In this document: in pieces, positions 24,390 through 35,884 of the stretch
Layout: each line of letters opens with the position of its first letter
Position numbering within the stretch: position 1 is the first letter of the stretch
Source of the DNA: Reinekea thalattae
GTDB taxonomy: Bacteria > Pseudomonadota > Gammaproteobacteria > Pseudomonadales > Natronospirillaceae
Length of the DNA stretch: 64,000 bases
Assembly (NCBI RefSeq): GCF_008041945.1
Contig: NZ_VKAD01000002.1
Coordinates: forward strand, 357,689 to 421,688
Direction of reading: 5' to 3'
Translations under genes and position numbers: made by a program
The notes under the pieces: generated by a model
Seen by the model: only the letters and a program-made list of their open reading frames with translations
Told to the model about the DNA's origin: nothing
Databases searched by the model: none

Positions 24390-25292
24390 GTGATCGATAA
24401 CTCGCCAACGCTGTCATTTCTTATTCTAGGTAGTGACAGTCAGGTTGGAGCCGCCATGGTTCAGCTGCTGAAGTCGCGTTCTATTCCTTATGTTGCGTTA
24501 CGCTGCGAGCATTGCTGGCAAGAGGATGCTTTGCGCGCCTTTTTAGCCGAGCATCGAAAGGTTCAGTTTGTGCTCAATGCATTATTTGAGCAGCCTGAAG
24601 AATCAGCGCAGCCAGATTTTAAGCAGTGGTATTCACTCGCCCAGCGACTGCAAGTTGAAACCCACGCTAATAAACAGGTGTTATTACTGCTTTCGTCTGC
24701 TCAGGTTTTTTCTGGTGGCAGCGCTCGGCCATATTTAGAAACCGATCAGCCAGATGCTGGTTTACCTTATGGCGATGCTATGGCAGCGATTGAACAGTCG
24801 GTTTTAAAAGCCGGGCAGCAGAGCATAGTTGTGCGCGTTGGCTGGCTGTTTAGTGATCAGCCTGAGCACTTTTTGGCTTGCTTGGTCGACGCTGCGGTAC
24901 AACAAGAAAAGCTCAGTTTTTCTGGTAAATTAAGTGGTAATCCGACCGATTCAAACGCCGTAGCCAAGGTTTTCTTAGCTATTGCTGAGCAGGTTGATTG
25001 TGGCGTTGAAGAACCTGCGCTCTGGGGCATTTACCATTATGCCGATAGTGACGCCTGTACTATGCATACCTTTGCCAAAGCGGTTATCACGGTGGTGAAG
25101 TCGATGACTGAGGTGCGGGTTGAAAGCATTTTAGAAAGCGACTCGCCAGATATGGTCGATGCCGTGTTGCAGCCAGAAAACTATGAGTTGAGTTGCCGGA
25201 AAATCTTATCGACCTTTGGCATTAAACAGCGCCCTTGGCGTCGTTCGGTGCAAGAGGTTCTTACTGGCTTGCTCGATGAGCCGCTCTCTTAG
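24390..25292 (+). CDS. RmlD-like NAD(P)-binding sugar-nucleotide reductase homolog
   Basis: 300 aa. Atypical SDR of the RmlD (dTDP-4-dehydrorhamnose reductase) family: N-terminal LILGSDSQVGAAMVQLL in place of a full GxxGxxG, LSSAQVFSGG, and the catalytic-type Y in GLPYGDAMAAIEQ, where the usual YxxxK lysine is not present. This suggests the enzyme may have changed or lost activity. No other rhamnose genes are near. The frame is open to a TTG at 24336; GTG 24390 behind AGGTG is preferred. The stop lies in a 22-bp tandem repeat. Confidence 0.75.
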   Translation: MIDNSPTLSFLILGSDSQVGAAMVQLLKSRSIPYVALRCEHCWQEDALRAFLAEHRKVQFVLNALFEQPEESAQPDFKQWYSLAQRLQVETHANKQVLLLLSSAQVFSGGSARPYLETDQPDAGLPYGDAMAAIEQSVLKAGQQSIVVRVGWLFSDQPEHFLACLVDAAVQQEKLSFSGKLSGNPTDSNAVAKVFLAIAEQVDCGVEEPALWGIYHYADSDACTMHTFAKAVITVVKSMTEVRVESILESDSPDMVDAVLQPENYELSCRKILSTFGIKQRPWRRSVQEVLTGLLDEPLS

Positions 25293-25332
25293 TTCGTTAC
25301 TATTAAGATATTAGATCGTTACTACGAAGATA
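25289..25332 (+). repeat. Two 22-bp tandem repeats spanning the stop codon
   Basis: Units 25289-25310 and 25311-25332 agree at about 19 of 22 bases (both TTAGWTCGTTACTA then AAGATA). The first contains the TAG stop of the RmlD-like gene. Confidence 0.88.
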
Positions 25333-25401
25333 AAAGTATCGGTTGTATATCGCCGTCGTCGCCCCTATATATCAGGCAACTTAACGACGGCAGCGGTACT
25401 G

Positions 25402-26385
25402 ATGATTCCATTCTCTATTCTTGATCTTTCAACTGTATCAGAGGGGCAGTCTGTTGCGGACTCCTTAACACAAACTCGTAATCTTGCCGTTGAAGCCGAG
25501 TCTTTAGGCTATCAGCGTTATTGGCTGGCGGAACATCATGGCATGAAAGGCATTGCCAGTTCGGCTACCTCAGTGATTCTGGCCAATATTGGCGCAGCAA
25601 CTCAAACGATTCGCCTAGGTGCGGGTGGCGTCATGTTGCCCAATCATGCACCGTTAGTGATTGCAGAACAGTTTGGCACCTTGGCCGAGCTGTATGGCGA
25701 CCGTATCGATTTGGGGCTAGGTCGTGCGCCTGGAACGGATATGAATACGGCGCAAGCGTTGCGTCGTGCTTTGGATGTTTCAGTCGATCAATACCCGCAA
25801 GACATCCAAGAGTTACAGCGTTATTTAAGCGATGCAGAACAGTCAGTTATCGCCGTGCCAGGCCAAGGCACGCATGTGCCACTTTGGTTGCTCGGGTCGA
25901 GTTTATACAGCGCTGAATTGGCTGCGCATTTCGGATTGCCCTATTCATTTGCGTCGCACTTTGCACCCGATCACTTGCAGCAGGCGCTGCAAATTTATAA
26001 AGAAACCTTTCGTGCCAGTGATGCCCTTGCTAAACCCTATGCCATGGCTGGCGTGATGGTGGTGTTGGCGGATACTCAGGTCGAGGCAGATTATCTATTC
26101 ACGTCGGTTCAGCAAAAGTTCGTGCAGATGCGCACCGGCGGTAACAGCCGTTTTCCAGCACCTGTCGATTCTATGGATGGCCGTTGGACACAGGCCGATA
26201 AGCAAATGGTTGATCACGTATTGCGCTATGCGTTAGTTGGTACCAAAGACAGTATTAAAGATCAGCTCGCTCGCTTTATAGCGACCACAAATATCGATGA
26301 GCTGATCATTTCGATTCCTGTTTTTGATACCGATGCGCGCAGCCACAGTATGAATTTAATGGCTCAATTGAGAGACAGCATGTAA
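25402..26385 (+). CDS. Luciferase-like monooxygenase (LLM, MsnO8-type)
   Basis: 327 aa. TIM-barrel flavin-dependent family: [19 protein letters not shown] at the start, [34 protein letters not shown], and GRAPGTD, the set seen in the MsnO8 subfamily. Cytoplasmic, using reduced FMN; the substrate is unknown. Alone between a spacer with an 8-bp inverted repeat (GCCGTCGT ... ACGACGGC) and the convergent pckA. The ribosome site is poor (CAGCGG). Confidence 0.88.
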   Translation: MIPFSILDLSTVSEGQSVADSLTQTRNLAVEAESLGYQRYWLAEHHGMKGIASSATSVILANIGAATQTIRLGAGGVMLPNHAPLVIAEQFGTLAELYGDRIDLGLGRAPGTDMNTAQALRRALDVSVDQYPQDIQELQRYLSDAEQSVIAVPGQGTHVPLWLLGSSLYSAELAAHFGLPYSFASHFAPDHLQQALQIYKETFRASDALAKPYAMAGVMVVLADTQVEADYLFTSVQQKFVQMRTGGNSRFPAPVDSMDGRWTQADKQMVDHVLRYALVGTKDSIKDQLARFIATTNIDELIISIPVFDTDARSHSMNLMAQLRDSM

Positions 26386-26417
26386 GACGATGAGCTACTT
26401 GGCTCAAAGCTTACATG
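26379..26417. terminator. Bidirectional hairpin between LLM gene and pckA
   Basis: CATGTAAG (26379-26386) pairs with CTTACATG (26410-26417) and inside it TGAGC with GCTCA around TACTTG. The LLM stop TAA is in the left arm. No U-tract on either side, so termination is inferred from position between convergent genes. Confidence 0.5.
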
Positions 26418-26435
26418 CTTGTTGGATATTGATTG

Positions 26436-27977
26436 TTAGCCAATGGGTCCTGCTGCTTTAATTTCTTGCCTTACATCGTACTGCTCAAAGTTTGCTTGGA
26501 ACTCTTTTGCCAGCTCGCTCGCGCGTTGTTCGAATGCATTTGAGTCGGCCCAGGTCTCTTTTGGGTTAAGCAACTGGCTCTCAACACCCTCAACAAGCGT
26601 TGGGATATCTAAGTTTAAGACATCAATATGCTCGGTTGGTGTGTGCTCAAGTGAGCCATTGGTAATGGCAGTAATGATTGCTCGTGTCGTCGGAATGCTA
26701 AAGCGCTTGCCAGTACCGTAAGGGCCTCCAGTCCAGCCAGTGTTAACCATATATACCTTGGCATGACTTTGCTCTAAGCGTTTGATTAACAATTCTGCAT
26801 AAAGCTGCGCAGGCCTTGGGAAAAAGGGCGCGCCAAAGCAGGTGGAAAAGGTTGAGGTAATATCGCTGGCTGTGCCCACTTCTGTTGAACCGACAAGTGC
26901 CGTATAGCCACTTAAAAAGTAGTAGGCGGCAGCCTCGTTACTTAATATGGCGACTGGTGGTAAAACCCCGTTTAGATCGCAAGTTAAAAACACCACCGCT
27001 GATGGTTCGCCTGCCAGATTATCCGGCTGGCGCTTTTTAATGTGGCTCAGTGGATAGGCAACACGGCCGTTTTTACTGAGGCTAACGTCGAAGTAGTCGG
27101 TGCTTCGGTCGGGCTTAAGCATAACGTTTTCGAGTATGGCGCCAAAGTGTATTGCCTCCCAAATCATCGGTTCATTCTTATGGGTTAAATCGATGGTTTT
27201 AGCGTAGCAACCGCCTTCAAAGTTGAATACGACATCAGGGCTCCAGCCATGTTCATCGTCACCAATTAAATAGCGATCGGGGTCGGCCGATAGGGTTGTC
27301 TTACCGGTGCCAGATAAACCAAAAAATAACGAGGTCTTGCCATCTTCACCGACGTTAGCAGAGCAGTGCATTGGCAGAATATCCGCTTCAGGCAGCAAAA
27401 AGTTTTGCACCGCGAATAAGGCTTTTTTCATTTCTCCGGCGTAACCGAGCCCTGCAATGAGTACCTTGCGCTGATCAAAACTGATGATTGCAGCCGCTTC
27501 GCTGTGAGTGCCGTCGCGTTCTGGCAAGCAGCAAAAGCTGGGTACATTGAGTACCTGCCAAACTGGTTTTTCTTGCGCGTTCCAATGTTCAGGCACAATA
27601 AAGAGATTGCGCGCAAAAGCCTGGTGCCAAGCTAGCTCGGTAACGACTTTAACCGGCAGACTAGAGTCCGCCGCCGCACCTACTTCTAAGTGACCAATAA
27701 AACTGTCCTTGGCTGAAATATAGTCGCTGACGCGTTGCCAGAGTTGATTGAAGTGATCGATAGAAAAGGGTCGATTAATTTCGCCCCAGTCGATTAACTG
27801 GTTTGAGCTGGGCTCGTCAACAATAAAGCGATCTTTTGGTGAGCGGCCGGTACGATTACCAGTCGTTACGGTAAAGGCGCCGTTGGCGGCAAAGCAACCT
27901 TCGTTTTTTTTAACGGCAATTTCTAACAGCTCTGCGGTGGGTAAATCTACGTATGTAAACTCTTGAATGGCGTTCAT
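26436..27977 (-). CDS. pckA: Phosphoenolpyruvate carboxykinase (ATP)
   Basis: 513 aa. Converts oxaloacetate and ATP to PEP, CO2 and ADP, the first step of gluconeogenesis. P-loop [11 protein letters not shown], metal site [25 protein letters not shown] (only partly needed: GDDEHGW and FEGGCYAK), and the signature [13 protein letters not shown] near the start. Length is normal. ATG 27977 follows AGGAG by 7 nt. Single gene, with a 308-bp spacer to ispB. Confidence 0.97.
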   Translation of the reverse strand: MNAIQEFTYVDLPTAELLEIAVKKNEGCFAANGAFTVTTGNRTGRSPKDRFIVDEPSSNQLIDWGEINRPFSIDHFNQLWQRVSDYISAKDSFIGHLEVGAAADSSLPVKVVTELAWHQAFARNLFIVPEHWNAQEKPVWQVLNVPSFCCLPERDGTHSEAAAIISFDQRKVLIAGLGYAGEMKKALFAVQNFLLPEADILPMHCSANVGEDGKTSLFFGLSGTGKTTLSADPDRYLIGDDEHGWSPDVVFNFEGGCYAKTIDLTHKNEPMIWEAIHFGAILENVMLKPDRSTDYFDVSLSKNGRVAYPLSHIKKRQPDNLAGEPSAVVFLTCDLNGVLPPVAILSNEAAAYYFLSGYTALVGSTEVGTASDITSTFSTCFGAPFFPRPAQLYAELLIKRLEQSHAKVYMVNTGWTGGPYGTGKRFSIPTTRAIITAITNGSLEHTPTEHIDVLNLDIPTLVEGVESQLLNPKETWADSNAFEQRASELAKEFQANFEQYDVRQEIKAAGPIG

Positions 27978-28285
27978 GGTTTTTCTCCTAGAGGGATGAA
28001 ATTACGCCAGGTGGTGCATCGATTTTATGATTATATTGCTACACCGATAAAGCTTCACTAGGCACCTTCTTCTAGTGCCTTGTTGGCGGCCGTCGAACAG
28101 CCGCTGTTACACAGGTAAAATCGAGTCACCTTTGCCTGTTGCAGCTATAACTATAGACGGTTTTGGTTAGGGTAGGGTGAGTTGCGGTTGATTGTGATCA
28201 ATAGCTTTTATTATTGCGCTATAAGCCGCTATTTAAGCGGCTGAATAGGCTCAATTTAAGTAACGCTTGAAGAACGGTGAGCTGA
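27978..28285. other. Spacer ispB - pckA
   Basis: No gene. It should hold the ispB transcript end and the pckA promoter, both leftward. The minus-strand hairpin AGCCGCT-TAAAT-AGCGGCT (28242-28224, perfect 7 bp) is the likely ispB terminator although the following sequence is only AT-rich. CACTAG/CTAGTG (28056-28077) is another inverted repeat, with a rough 14-bp direct repeat (28058, 28072) in it. No clear CRP site. Confidence 0.5.
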
Positions 28286-29254
28286 TTAGCTTTGTCGATT
28301 GACGGCAATATCAGCAAGGCTGAGTAATGCGGTTTTGTAATCACTATCGGCAAAGTCTGCCAATGCTTGTTTAGCGAGCTGAGCATGTTGCTGTGCTTTC
28401 GCTTCTGCATAATCGATAGAGCCGTTGGCTTGGATGATTTTTTGAATCGCGGCCAATTGCTCCAGACTGCCTTGGCGGATTGCTGAGCGAATCAATTGAG
28501 CGTCGGCTTCGCTGCCATGACTCATAGCGTGAATCAGTGGCAGTGTTGGTTTACCTTCGGCTAAGTCATCACCGATGTTTTTGCCAAGCTTTTCAGCGTC
28601 GCCGCTGTAGTCTAGAACATCATCAATGAGCTGGAAGGCCAAGCCTAAATGCAGCCCGTAGTCGGCAAGTGCATTGGCTTGCTGTTCGTTACAGCCTGAA
28701 AGCAGCGCTGATGTTTGAGTCGAGGCTTGAAATAGAATCGCCGTTTTCCCGGTGATGACATCCATGTATTGCGCTTCACTGATGTTTGGGTTTTTCACGT
28801 TCATCAGTTGCAGTACTTCGCCTTCGGCGATTTTTCGTGTCGTACTGGCAAGGCTGTTCATAATCTCTAGATGCGCTATTTTTACTAACAGTTCAAAAGA
28901 GCGGGCATATAGAAAGTCGCCAACTAGTACGCTTGGAGCGTTACCCCATTGAGCGTTAGCCGTTGGCCTTCCTCGGCGCATATCGGATGTGTCGACAACA
29001 TCATCGTGCAGAAGTGTCGCAGTGTGTAAAAATTCGATGACGGTGGCCAATTCACAGTGTGCTCGGCTAATGTTTCCATTCATTCCCGCGGCTAAAATAA
29101 CCAACATTGGGCGCATGCGTTTGCCACCACTGGAAATAATGTAATCAGCAATTTTCTCAACCATGGGCACATGAGAGGCCAATTGCTCATGAATAATGGT
29201 GTTCAGGGTGTCGAAATCTGGCTGGATTAGTTGAGAAATGGCGTTGGAATTCAT
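28286..29254 (-). CDS. ispB: Octaprenyl/polyprenyl diphosphate synthase
   Basis: 322 aa. Makes the long isoprenoid chain of ubiquinone. First Asp-rich motif LLHDDVVDTSDMRRGRPT and second FQLIDDVLDYSGD, with GGKRMRP near the N terminus. Length and divergent position to rplU are those of ispB in most gammaproteobacteria. Chain length cannot be told from sequence. Confidence 0.95.
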   Translation of the reverse strand: MNSNAISQLIQPDFDTLNTIIHEQLASHVPMVEKIADYIISSGGKRMRPMLVILAAGMNGNISRAHCELATVIEFLHTATLLHDDVVDTSDMRRGRPTANAQWGNAPSVLVGDFLYARSFELLVKIAHLEIMNSLASTTRKIAEGEVLQLMNVKNPNISEAQYMDVITGKTAILFQASTQTSALLSGCNEQQANALADYGLHLGLAFQLIDDVLDYSGDAEKLGKNIGDDLAEGKPTLPLIHAMSHGSEADAQLIRSAIRQGSLEQLAAIQKIIQANGSIDYAEAKAQQHAQLAKQALADFADSDYKTALLSLADIAVNRQS

Positions 29255-29334
29255 GAACAGCGTTATCTTTATTAGGATTGTATGCGCGATGCTAGGCAGC
29301 TGCGTTCAGCCTGTCAAGATGGCACAAAAACGAC

Positions 29335-29363
29335 TTGCATCCACAGCGCTGAATCCGTATTAT
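29335..29363 (+). promoter_or_regulatory. Promoter of rplU-rpmA
   Basis: TTGCAT (29335-29340), 17 bp, TATTAT (29358-29363). Expected start near 29370, giving a leader of about 115 nt before rplU. Confidence 0.7.
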
Positions 29364-29483
29364 TCCGGCCCCAATCGGAATGCACCATTCCCTGCCATAG
29401 GGTGCCAACAGCGTAGGCGTCGCCTTTAGAAGCAGGTAGAAATGGGTTTCACCGATCGGTTTATTACTAATTTGGAGAATTAC

Positions 29484-29795
29484 ATGTACGCTGTAATCGT
29501 ATCTGGCGGTAAGCAATACCGCGTCAGCGAAGGCCAAACGGTCAAGCTGGAAAAAATCGAAGCTGAAACAGGCGCTAAAATCGATTTTGATAAAATTTTA
29601 TTAGTTGCAGATGGCGACAAGATCAACATCGGTCAGCCAACTGTTAAAGGTGCTAAGGTTTCTGCTGAAATCATCGCTCAAGGTCGTCATAAGAAAGTTA
29701 AGATCTTGAAGTTCAAGCGTCGTAAGCACCACATGAAGCAAATGGGCCACCGTCAGTGGTTCACTGAAGTTAAAATCACAGGCATTAGTGCATAA
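29484..29795 (+). CDS. rplU: 50S ribosomal protein L21
   Basis: 103 aa, the usual L21 length. Starts [14 protein letters not shown] and has [19 protein letters not shown] near the C terminus. ATG 29484 follows GGAGA; the open frame to 29442 is not needed. Binds 23S rRNA in the large subunit. Followed after 12 bp by rpmA. Confidence 0.98.
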   Translation: MYAVIVSGGKQYRVSEGQTVKLEKIEAETGAKIDFDKILLVADGDKINIGQPTVKGAKVSAEIIAQGRHKKVKILKFKRRKHHMKQMGHRQWFTEVKITGISA

Positions 29796-29807
29796 CGGAG
29801 ATTAATC

Positions 29808-30062
29808 ATGGCTCACAAGAAAGCTGGTGGTAGTACTCGTAACGGTCGTGACTCGGAAAGCAAACGTCTTGGCGTTAAAGCCTTTGGTGGTCAGTCCGTT
29901 TCAGCTGGTTCTATTATTGTTCGTCAACGTGGTACTCGTTTCCACGCTGGTGAAAACGTAGGTATCGGCAAAGACCATACTTTATTCGCGAAAGCAGATG
30001 GTAAAGTCGAGTTTGTTGTTAAAGGTGCTCACAACCGTAAGTTTGTAAACATCGTAGCGTAA
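29808..30062 (+). CDS. rpmA: 50S ribosomal protein L27
   Basis: 84 aa. [19 protein letters not shown] start and [20 protein letters not shown] are diagnostic. It lies near the peptidyl transferase centre in the ribosome. Starts after GGAG and ends before a strong terminator, so obg has its own promoter or relies on read-through. Confidence 0.98.
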   Translation: MAHKKAGGSTRNGRDSESKRLGVKAFGGQSVSAGSIIVRQRGTRFHAGENVGIGKDHTLFAKADGKVEFVVKGAHNRKFVNIVA

Positions 30063-30083
30063 GCTGCTCTAGCAACACCTTTA

Positions 30084-30118
30084 AAAGCCTCGCTACTTTG
30101 CGGGGCTTTTTAGTTTTT
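30084..30118 (+). terminator. Terminator of rplU-rpmA
   Basis: AAAGCCTCGC (30084-30093) pairs with GCGGGGCTTT (30100-30109), ten pairs including one wobble, then TTTTTAGTTTTT. Confidence 0.92.
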
Positions 30119-30228
30119 ACAGGGTTGCTAAAATAACAGTCACAGTACTATTACCTGCAGCGACGAAGTTTGATGCAGGTGGCATAATGCAATACACAGG
30201 CACGATACCGGACCTCAAAGCTCAGTGA

Positions 30229-31482
<1,254 letters not shown>

Positions 31483-31498
31483 TCTAACCGATGCCAAT

Positions 31499-31529
31499 AG
31501 CCCTAAACAGCAATGATTAGGGCTTTTTT
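31499..31529 (+). terminator. Terminator of obg
   Basis: AGCCCTAA (31499-31506) pairs with TTAGGGCT (31517-31524), then six T. Confidence 0.92.
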
Positions 31530-31537
31530 AAAGCGCA

Positions 31538-31585
31538 AGCTTTGACACTTTATGACTTTAATGCCGCAGCTTTGATACTTTAATC
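31538..31585 (+). repeat. Diverged 30-bp duplication before proB
   Basis: AGCTTTGACACTTTA (31538) and AGCTTTGATACTTTA (31568) are 30 bp apart; 14 of 15 bases agree, and both are followed by an (T)GACTTTAAT/ATC stretch. It lies between the obg terminator and proB. Confidence 0.7.
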
Positions 31586-31598
31586 TAGAGGGTACATA

Positions 31599-32723
31599 GT
31601 GCAACAGATCGCTTCTTCCATCACTCATGGACAACGCTGGGTTGTCAAAATAGGTTCCGCCTTGTTGACCAACGATGGTGCTGGGCTTGATGCTACGCGC
31701 ATCGCAAGCTGGGTTCAGCAGATGGCAGAATTGAAGCAGGCAGGCATTGATATCGTGCTGGTCTCTTCGGGTGCTGTTGCTGCGGGGATGGCGCGTTTAG
31801 GTTGGCAAGAACGACCAGAAAGTATGGAGTTATTACAGGCTGCTGCTGCGGTTGGTCAAACCCAGCTGGTTCAAACCTATGAAGCCTTGTTTGAGCAGTA
31901 TCAGCTACATACCGCTCAGGTGTTATTAACTCACGATGACTTGGCTGACCGTAAACGCTATTTAAATGCTCGCAATACTTTACGAGCTCTTCAGGCGATG
32001 CCGATTATTCCTATTGTTAATGAAAACGATACTGTCGTGACCGATGAAATTCGCTTTGGCGATAACGATACCTTAGGTGCGTTGGTCGCAAATCTAGTCG
32101 AAGCCGATGCACTGATTCTGTTGACCGACCAAGATGGCCTTTATGATGCCGATCCTCGCTCTAACCCGAATGCTCAGCTTATCCCTCAAGCCCAAGCCAA
32201 TGATCCAGCGATTGTTGCTGTTGCTGGCGGCGGCGGTAAATTAGGTCGTGGCGGCATGGCAACAAAGGTACGTGCAGCCCGTTTGGCGGCAAGATCTGGA
32301 GCAATGACGGTAATTGCTGGTGGCCGCATTGATGATGTTCTGTTGCGTTTGCGTGCTGGTGAGTCGTTAGGTACTCGTTTGGTGCCGGATATGGAACCGA
32401 TTGCTGCTCGTAAGCAATGGCTTGCCGGTCACTTACAAACCAAAGGTGATGTCATTATTGATGACGGTGCTGCCGCTGCATTGATTAAAAAGGGTAAGAG
32501 CCTTTTACCGGTTGGTGTTGTTTCGATATCTGGGCATTTTCAGCGTGGCGAATGCGTCTCCGTTAAAAATACTCAAGGCGCGGTTATTGCCCGTGGTCTG
32601 GTTAATTACGATGCATTGGAGGCCAGCAAAGTCTGTGGTCAACACAGTGATCAGGTACAGCAAAGCTTAGGTTATATTGCAGAGCTAGAATTGATTCATC
32701 GTGATAATTTAGTGCTGTTGTAA
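31599..32723 (+). CDS. proB: Glutamate 5-kinase
   Basis: 374 aa. First step of proline synthesis, phosphorylating glutamate. Amino-acid kinase domain (~10-260) with [44 protein letters not shown] and [13 protein letters not shown], followed by a PUA domain (~280-370). Start is GTG 31599 behind GAGGG. proA is not next to it. Confidence 0.96.
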   Translation: MQQIASSITHGQRWVVKIGSALLTNDGAGLDATRIASWVQQMAELKQAGIDIVLVSSGAVAAGMARLGWQERPESMELLQAAAAVGQTQLVQTYEALFEQYQLHTAQVLLTHDDLADRKRYLNARNTLRALQAMPIIPIVNENDTVVTDEIRFGDNDTLGALVANLVEADALILLTDQDGLYDADPRSNPNAQLIPQAQANDPAIVAVAGGGGKLGRGGMATKVRAARLAARSGAMTVIAGGRIDDVLLRLRAGESLGTRLVPDMEPIAARKQWLAGHLQTKGDVIIDDGAAAALIKKGKSLLPVGVVSISGHFQRGECVSVKNTQGAVIARGLVNYDALEASKVCGQHSDQVQQSLGYIAELELIHRDNLVLL

Positions 32724-32744
32724 TGATTTTTTGAGGGTATTGAT

Positions 32745-33323
32745 ATGCAACGTTGTCATTGGTGTGGCGAGGACCCAGTGTATCAGCATTATCATGATAC
32801 GGTTTGGGGACGGCCTGAATACGACAGTTTAGAGTTGTTTGAAAAGCTTTGCCTAGATGGTCAGCAGGCCGGTTTAAGTTGGATTACCATTCTTAAAAAA
32901 CAAGCTAACTACGAAGCGGCGTTTTTCAATTTTGATCCCTACCAAATGGCGCAAATGGATGAGGCGGATGTAGAACGACTCATGCAGGATACTGGTATTG
33001 TGCGTAATCGGTTAAAAATACAATCACTGATCCGTAATGCGAAGGCCTATGTGGCGTTTGCTGAGCAAGGTGATTTTTCTCACTTTTTATGGTCATTTGT
33101 TGGCGGTCGTAGCATTGTTAATCAGTGGCAAGAATCATCGCAAATACCGACCCAAACAACAGAAAGTGAAGCCATGTCGAAGGCGTTAAAGAAATTAGGT
33201 TTTAATTTTGTCGGCCCGACTATTTGTTATGCCTTTATGCAAGCCTGTGGGCTGGTAATGGATCATGTGACGAGTTGCCATTGTTACCAAGAATGTAAGA
33301 CGCTGGCAGAAAGGCAGAGTTAA
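32745..33323 (+). CDS. tag: DNA-3-methyladenine glycosylase I
   Basis: 192 aa. Removes 3-methyladenine from alkylated DNA. Zinc ligands in MQRCHWCG and in the C-terminal HVTSCHCYQEC, with YHDTVWGRPEYD and FVGPTICYAFMQACG typical of TagI. Starts 21 bp after proB behind TTGAGGG, so probably co-transcribed with proB. Convergent with corC. Confidence 0.95.
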   Translation: MQRCHWCGEDPVYQHYHDTVWGRPEYDSLELFEKLCLDGQQAGLSWITILKKQANYEAAFFNFDPYQMAQMDEADVERLMQDTGIVRNRLKIQSLIRNAKAYVAFAEQGDFSHFLWSFVGGRSIVNQWQESSQIPTQTTESEAMSKALKKLGFNFVGPTICYAFMQACGLVMDHVTSCHCYQECKTLAERQS

Positions 33324-33331
33324 GGCTGGAT

Positions 33332-33368
33332 TTTGCGATTAGCCGGTCGATGACAGGCTAATCGCAAA
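33332..33368. terminator. Bidirectional terminator tag / corC
   Basis: TTTGCGATTAGCC (33332-33344) and GGCTAATCGCAAA (33356-33368) form a perfect 13-bp stem with an 11-base loop, between the convergent stops of tag and corC. Confidence 0.8.
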
Positions 33369-33378
33369 CTTTTGATTG

Positions 33379-34236
33379 TCAGTTCGCGACACTGACCTCA
33401 AAAGAGCGTACCCGACGATTATCTGCCGTGGTTACTTTAATTTCGATAGCATCGATCTGAATGGTATCGTCTCGTTTAGGTACACGGCCAAACTCATGCA
33501 TCACCACACCGCCGATGGTATCGAACTCCTCGTCACTGAAATTGGTAGAGAAGTGATTGTTAAAGTCTTCAACCGGTGTCAGTGCCTGCACGATGTAGCC
33601 GCCGTTGCCATTTGAGGCGATGTTTTTAATGGTTTCGTCGTCGTGCTCGTCTTCAATTTCCCCGACGATCTCTTCCAGTACATCTTCAATAGTCACCAAA
33701 CCAGCAATGCCGCTGTATTCATCAACGACAATCGCCATGTGGTAGCGATTGGTACGGAAGTCCCGCAGTAGCACGTTAACGCGCTTGCTTTCGGGGACAA
33801 AATTCACATCGCGAATAATGTCTTTAATGTGCTTTTGCATCAGTTCTTCACTGAAGTCGTATTTCAGTGTCAGCGAAAGCATGTCTTTGGCGAGCAATAC
33901 ACCAACGACTTCATCGCTGTTTTCACCTAATACTGGGAAGCGCGAGTGACCCGATTCGGTCACTTTGGTGGCCCATTGCTTGATGCTTTCGCCGTATTCA
34001 AGGCAGACCATGTGGGAGCGCGGAATCATAATGTCGCGCACGTGTAGGTCGGATACGTTTAACGCGCCCTGAATAATACGTAACGAGTCATCATCAAGAA
34101 TCTTGTTCTCATGTGCCTCATGGATGATAGCGAGTAGCTCATCTCTGTCTTTAGGTTCCCCGGTAAAGGCGTCTCCGAGTCTTTCAAATAAAGACTTTTT
34201 ACCGGGGCTTCTACTCGTCGGTCGATCATCACTCAT
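33379..34236 (-). CDS. corC: CorC/YbeX, CBS-domain transporter-associated protein
   Basis: 285 aa, no membrane helices. Two CBS domains (~65-190, [10 protein letters not shown] ... [26 protein letters not shown]) and a C-terminal CorC/HlyC domain (~205-280). Linked to magnesium/cobalt efflux and to ribosome function in E. coli. Last of phoH-ybeY-corC, overlapping ybeY by 4 bp. The apolipoprotein acyltransferase gene lnt, which usually follows, is absent here. Confidence 0.94.
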   Translation of the reverse strand: MSDDRPTSRSPGKKSLFERLGDAFTGEPKDRDELLAIIHEAHENKILDDDSLRIIQGALNVSDLHVRDIMIPRSHMVCLEYGESIKQWATKVTESGHSRFPVLGENSDEVVGVLLAKDMLSLTLKYDFSEELMQKHIKDIIRDVNFVPESKRVNVLLRDFRTNRYHMAIVVDEYSGIAGLVTIEDVLEEIVGEIEDEHDDETIKNIASNGNGGYIVQALTPVEDFNNHFSTNFSDEEFDTIGGVVMHEFGRVPKRDDTIQIDAIEIKVTTADNRRVRSFEVSVAN

Positions 34237-34718
34237 AATGTTTGTCCTTGGTATTCACTCAAATAGGGGTCAGGAATGCCTAGCGTTTCCAGAATATTGC
34301 GCTCTAGCTGTTCCATTTCAATGGCTTCTTCATCATTTTGGTGGTCATAACCCAATAGATGAAGCGTACCGTGTACGACCATATGGGCCCAATGGTTGAG
34401 CTCGGGTTTTTGTTGTTGTTTTGCTTCGTGCGCAATGACCGATGCGCAAATAACCAGATCACCTAATAGGTGATCGAGTTCGGAACTGGGGATTCCCTCA
34501 GGTGCCTCAAAAGGAAAAGAAAGCACATTGGTTGGCTTGTCTTTACCGCGGTATTGGGCGTTAAGGGATTGGCTTTCGTCTGCGTCGACGAGTCGAATGC
34601 TGAGTTCAGCTTCGTCTCTTCTGCCTGCTAAGGCGGCGTTTAACCAGCGCTCAAAATCGGCTGCCGAGGGAGGAGGTTCGTCGCTGGTTGCTAGCTGTAA
34701 ATCGAGAGTTAACATCAT
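34233..34718 (-). CDS. ybeY: Endoribonuclease YbeY
   Basis: 161 aa. Metal site [11 protein letters not shown] (H-x3-H-x5-H) is intact. Acts in 16S rRNA 3'-end maturation and ribosome quality control. [20 protein letters not shown] is the other family block. Overlaps phoH and corC by 4 bp each, so the three are translated as a unit. Confidence 0.96.
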   Translation of the reverse strand: MMLTLDLQLATSDEPPPSAADFERWLNAALAGRRDEAELSIRLVDADESQSLNAQYRGKDKPTNVLSFPFEAPEGIPSSELDHLLGDLVICASVIAHEAKQQQKPELNHWAHMVVHGTLHLLGYDHQNDEEAIEMEQLERNILETLGIPDPYLSEYQGQTL

Positions 34719-35719
34719 TTGTCTTCTTTCGCCTCATAGGCATCGACAATACGTTGCACCAGCGGGTGGCGCACAACATCACTCGACTCAAAGTGGGTGA
34801 AGCTAATGCCTTCTATATTTTCTAACACCTCAATGGCGTGACGTAAACCAGAAGCTTGGCCTCGTGGTAAGTCGATCTGTGTTGGATCGCCGGTAATCAC
34901 TGCCGTAGAGCCAAAGCCAATACGGGTTAAGAACATCTTCATTTGTTCACGTGTGGTGTTTTGGCTTTCATCGAGAATAATAAAGGAGTGGCTCAAGGTT
35001 CGGCCACGCATATAAGCCAGTGGTGCCACCTCGATAACATTACGTTCAATTAGTCGGTCGACCTTTTCAAAGCCGAGCATGTCGTAAAGCGCGTCATACA
35101 GCGGGCGTAAATAGGGATCAACCTTTTGGCTTAGATCGCCGGGTAAGAAACCGAGTTTTTCACCGGCTTCGACAGCAGGCCGAACTAATAAAATTCGGCG
35201 TACTTCGTCTTTTTGTAGCGCCTGCACTGCGCAGGCAACGGCTAAGTATGTTTTACCGGTACCGGCTGGGCCAATACCAAAATTAATGTCGTGATTCAGA
35301 ACGCTGTGAACATAACGTTTTTGGTTGCCGCCACGCGGACGCACGACCAACTTAGGTGTGTGCACCACGTAAAGTTTATCGTCGTGCATCTTGGTCGGCG
35401 CTTTTAGCCGTTGAGCCTCGCTAGGCTGCAATGCTAAATGGATGGCGTCCGGTGTTAAGTCTCGCTGACCGCCGGTTTCTTTATAGAGCTGCTTTATGGC
35501 GCGCTCTGCCATACTGACTTGGTCTGTTTCACCGCTGACTTCGAACTGATTGCCTCGATTGGTAATGCGTACGTCGAGCCGCTCGGCAATCAATTTTAGA
35601 TTGTCGTTGGCTAGGCCGCATAAGGATGCCAAGCGTTGAGGATGGTCAGGTTCTAACGAAAATTGTGCCGAAGATGAATGGCCGTCAAGCCTGCCTTCAG
35701 CCGATGAGGGGGTGTTCAA
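34715..35719 (-). CDS. ybeZ: PhoH-family ATPase YbeZ
   Basis: 334 aa. Walker [12 protein letters not shown] (~140) and Walker [12 protein letters not shown] are clear, with an N-terminal KH-like segment (~25-90). Works with YbeY in ribosome maturation by association. First of three overlapping genes, after a 165-bp gap from miaB that may hold its own promoter. PhoH-like naming is also used. Confidence 0.94.
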   Translation of the reverse strand: MNTPSSAEGRLDGHSSSAQFSLEPDHPQRLASLCGLANDNLKLIAERLDVRITNRGNQFEVSGETDQVSMAERAIKQLYKETGGQRDLTPDAIHLALQPSEAQRLKAPTKMHDDKLYVVHTPKLVVRPRGGNQKRYVHSVLNHDINFGIGPAGTGKTYLAVACAVQALQKDEVRRILLVRPAVEAGEKLGFLPGDLSQKVDPYLRPLYDALYDMLGFEKVDRLIERNVIEVAPLAYMRGRTLSHSFIILDESQNTTREQMKMFLTRIGFGSTAVITGDPTQIDLPRGQASGLRHAIEVLENIEGISFTHFESSDVVRHPLVQRIVDAYEAKEDK

Positions 35720-35788
35720 GTCAATTAAGTCCTTCGTTTTTTCAGTTTAAGCATACTGAGTAGTTCGTGCATGTCAAAAAGTCTTTTC

Positions 35789-35822
35789 CTCAGCGCTACC
35801 TAATAGCGTTAGGCATGCTGAG
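35789..35822 (-). terminator. Two-part hairpin between miaB and ybeZ
   Basis: CTCAGC/GCTGAG (35789-35794 with 35817-35822) encloses CCTAA/TTAGG. On the minus strand GACTTTTTGAC follows after ~5 nt. Could end the miaB transcript or lie in the ybeZ leader. Confidence 0.45.
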
Positions 35823-35884
35823 AAGTGACTTGATTGATACTCAATATGGATGTCTAAGTAAGCCAAATAGTTACTTGTTTAGGA

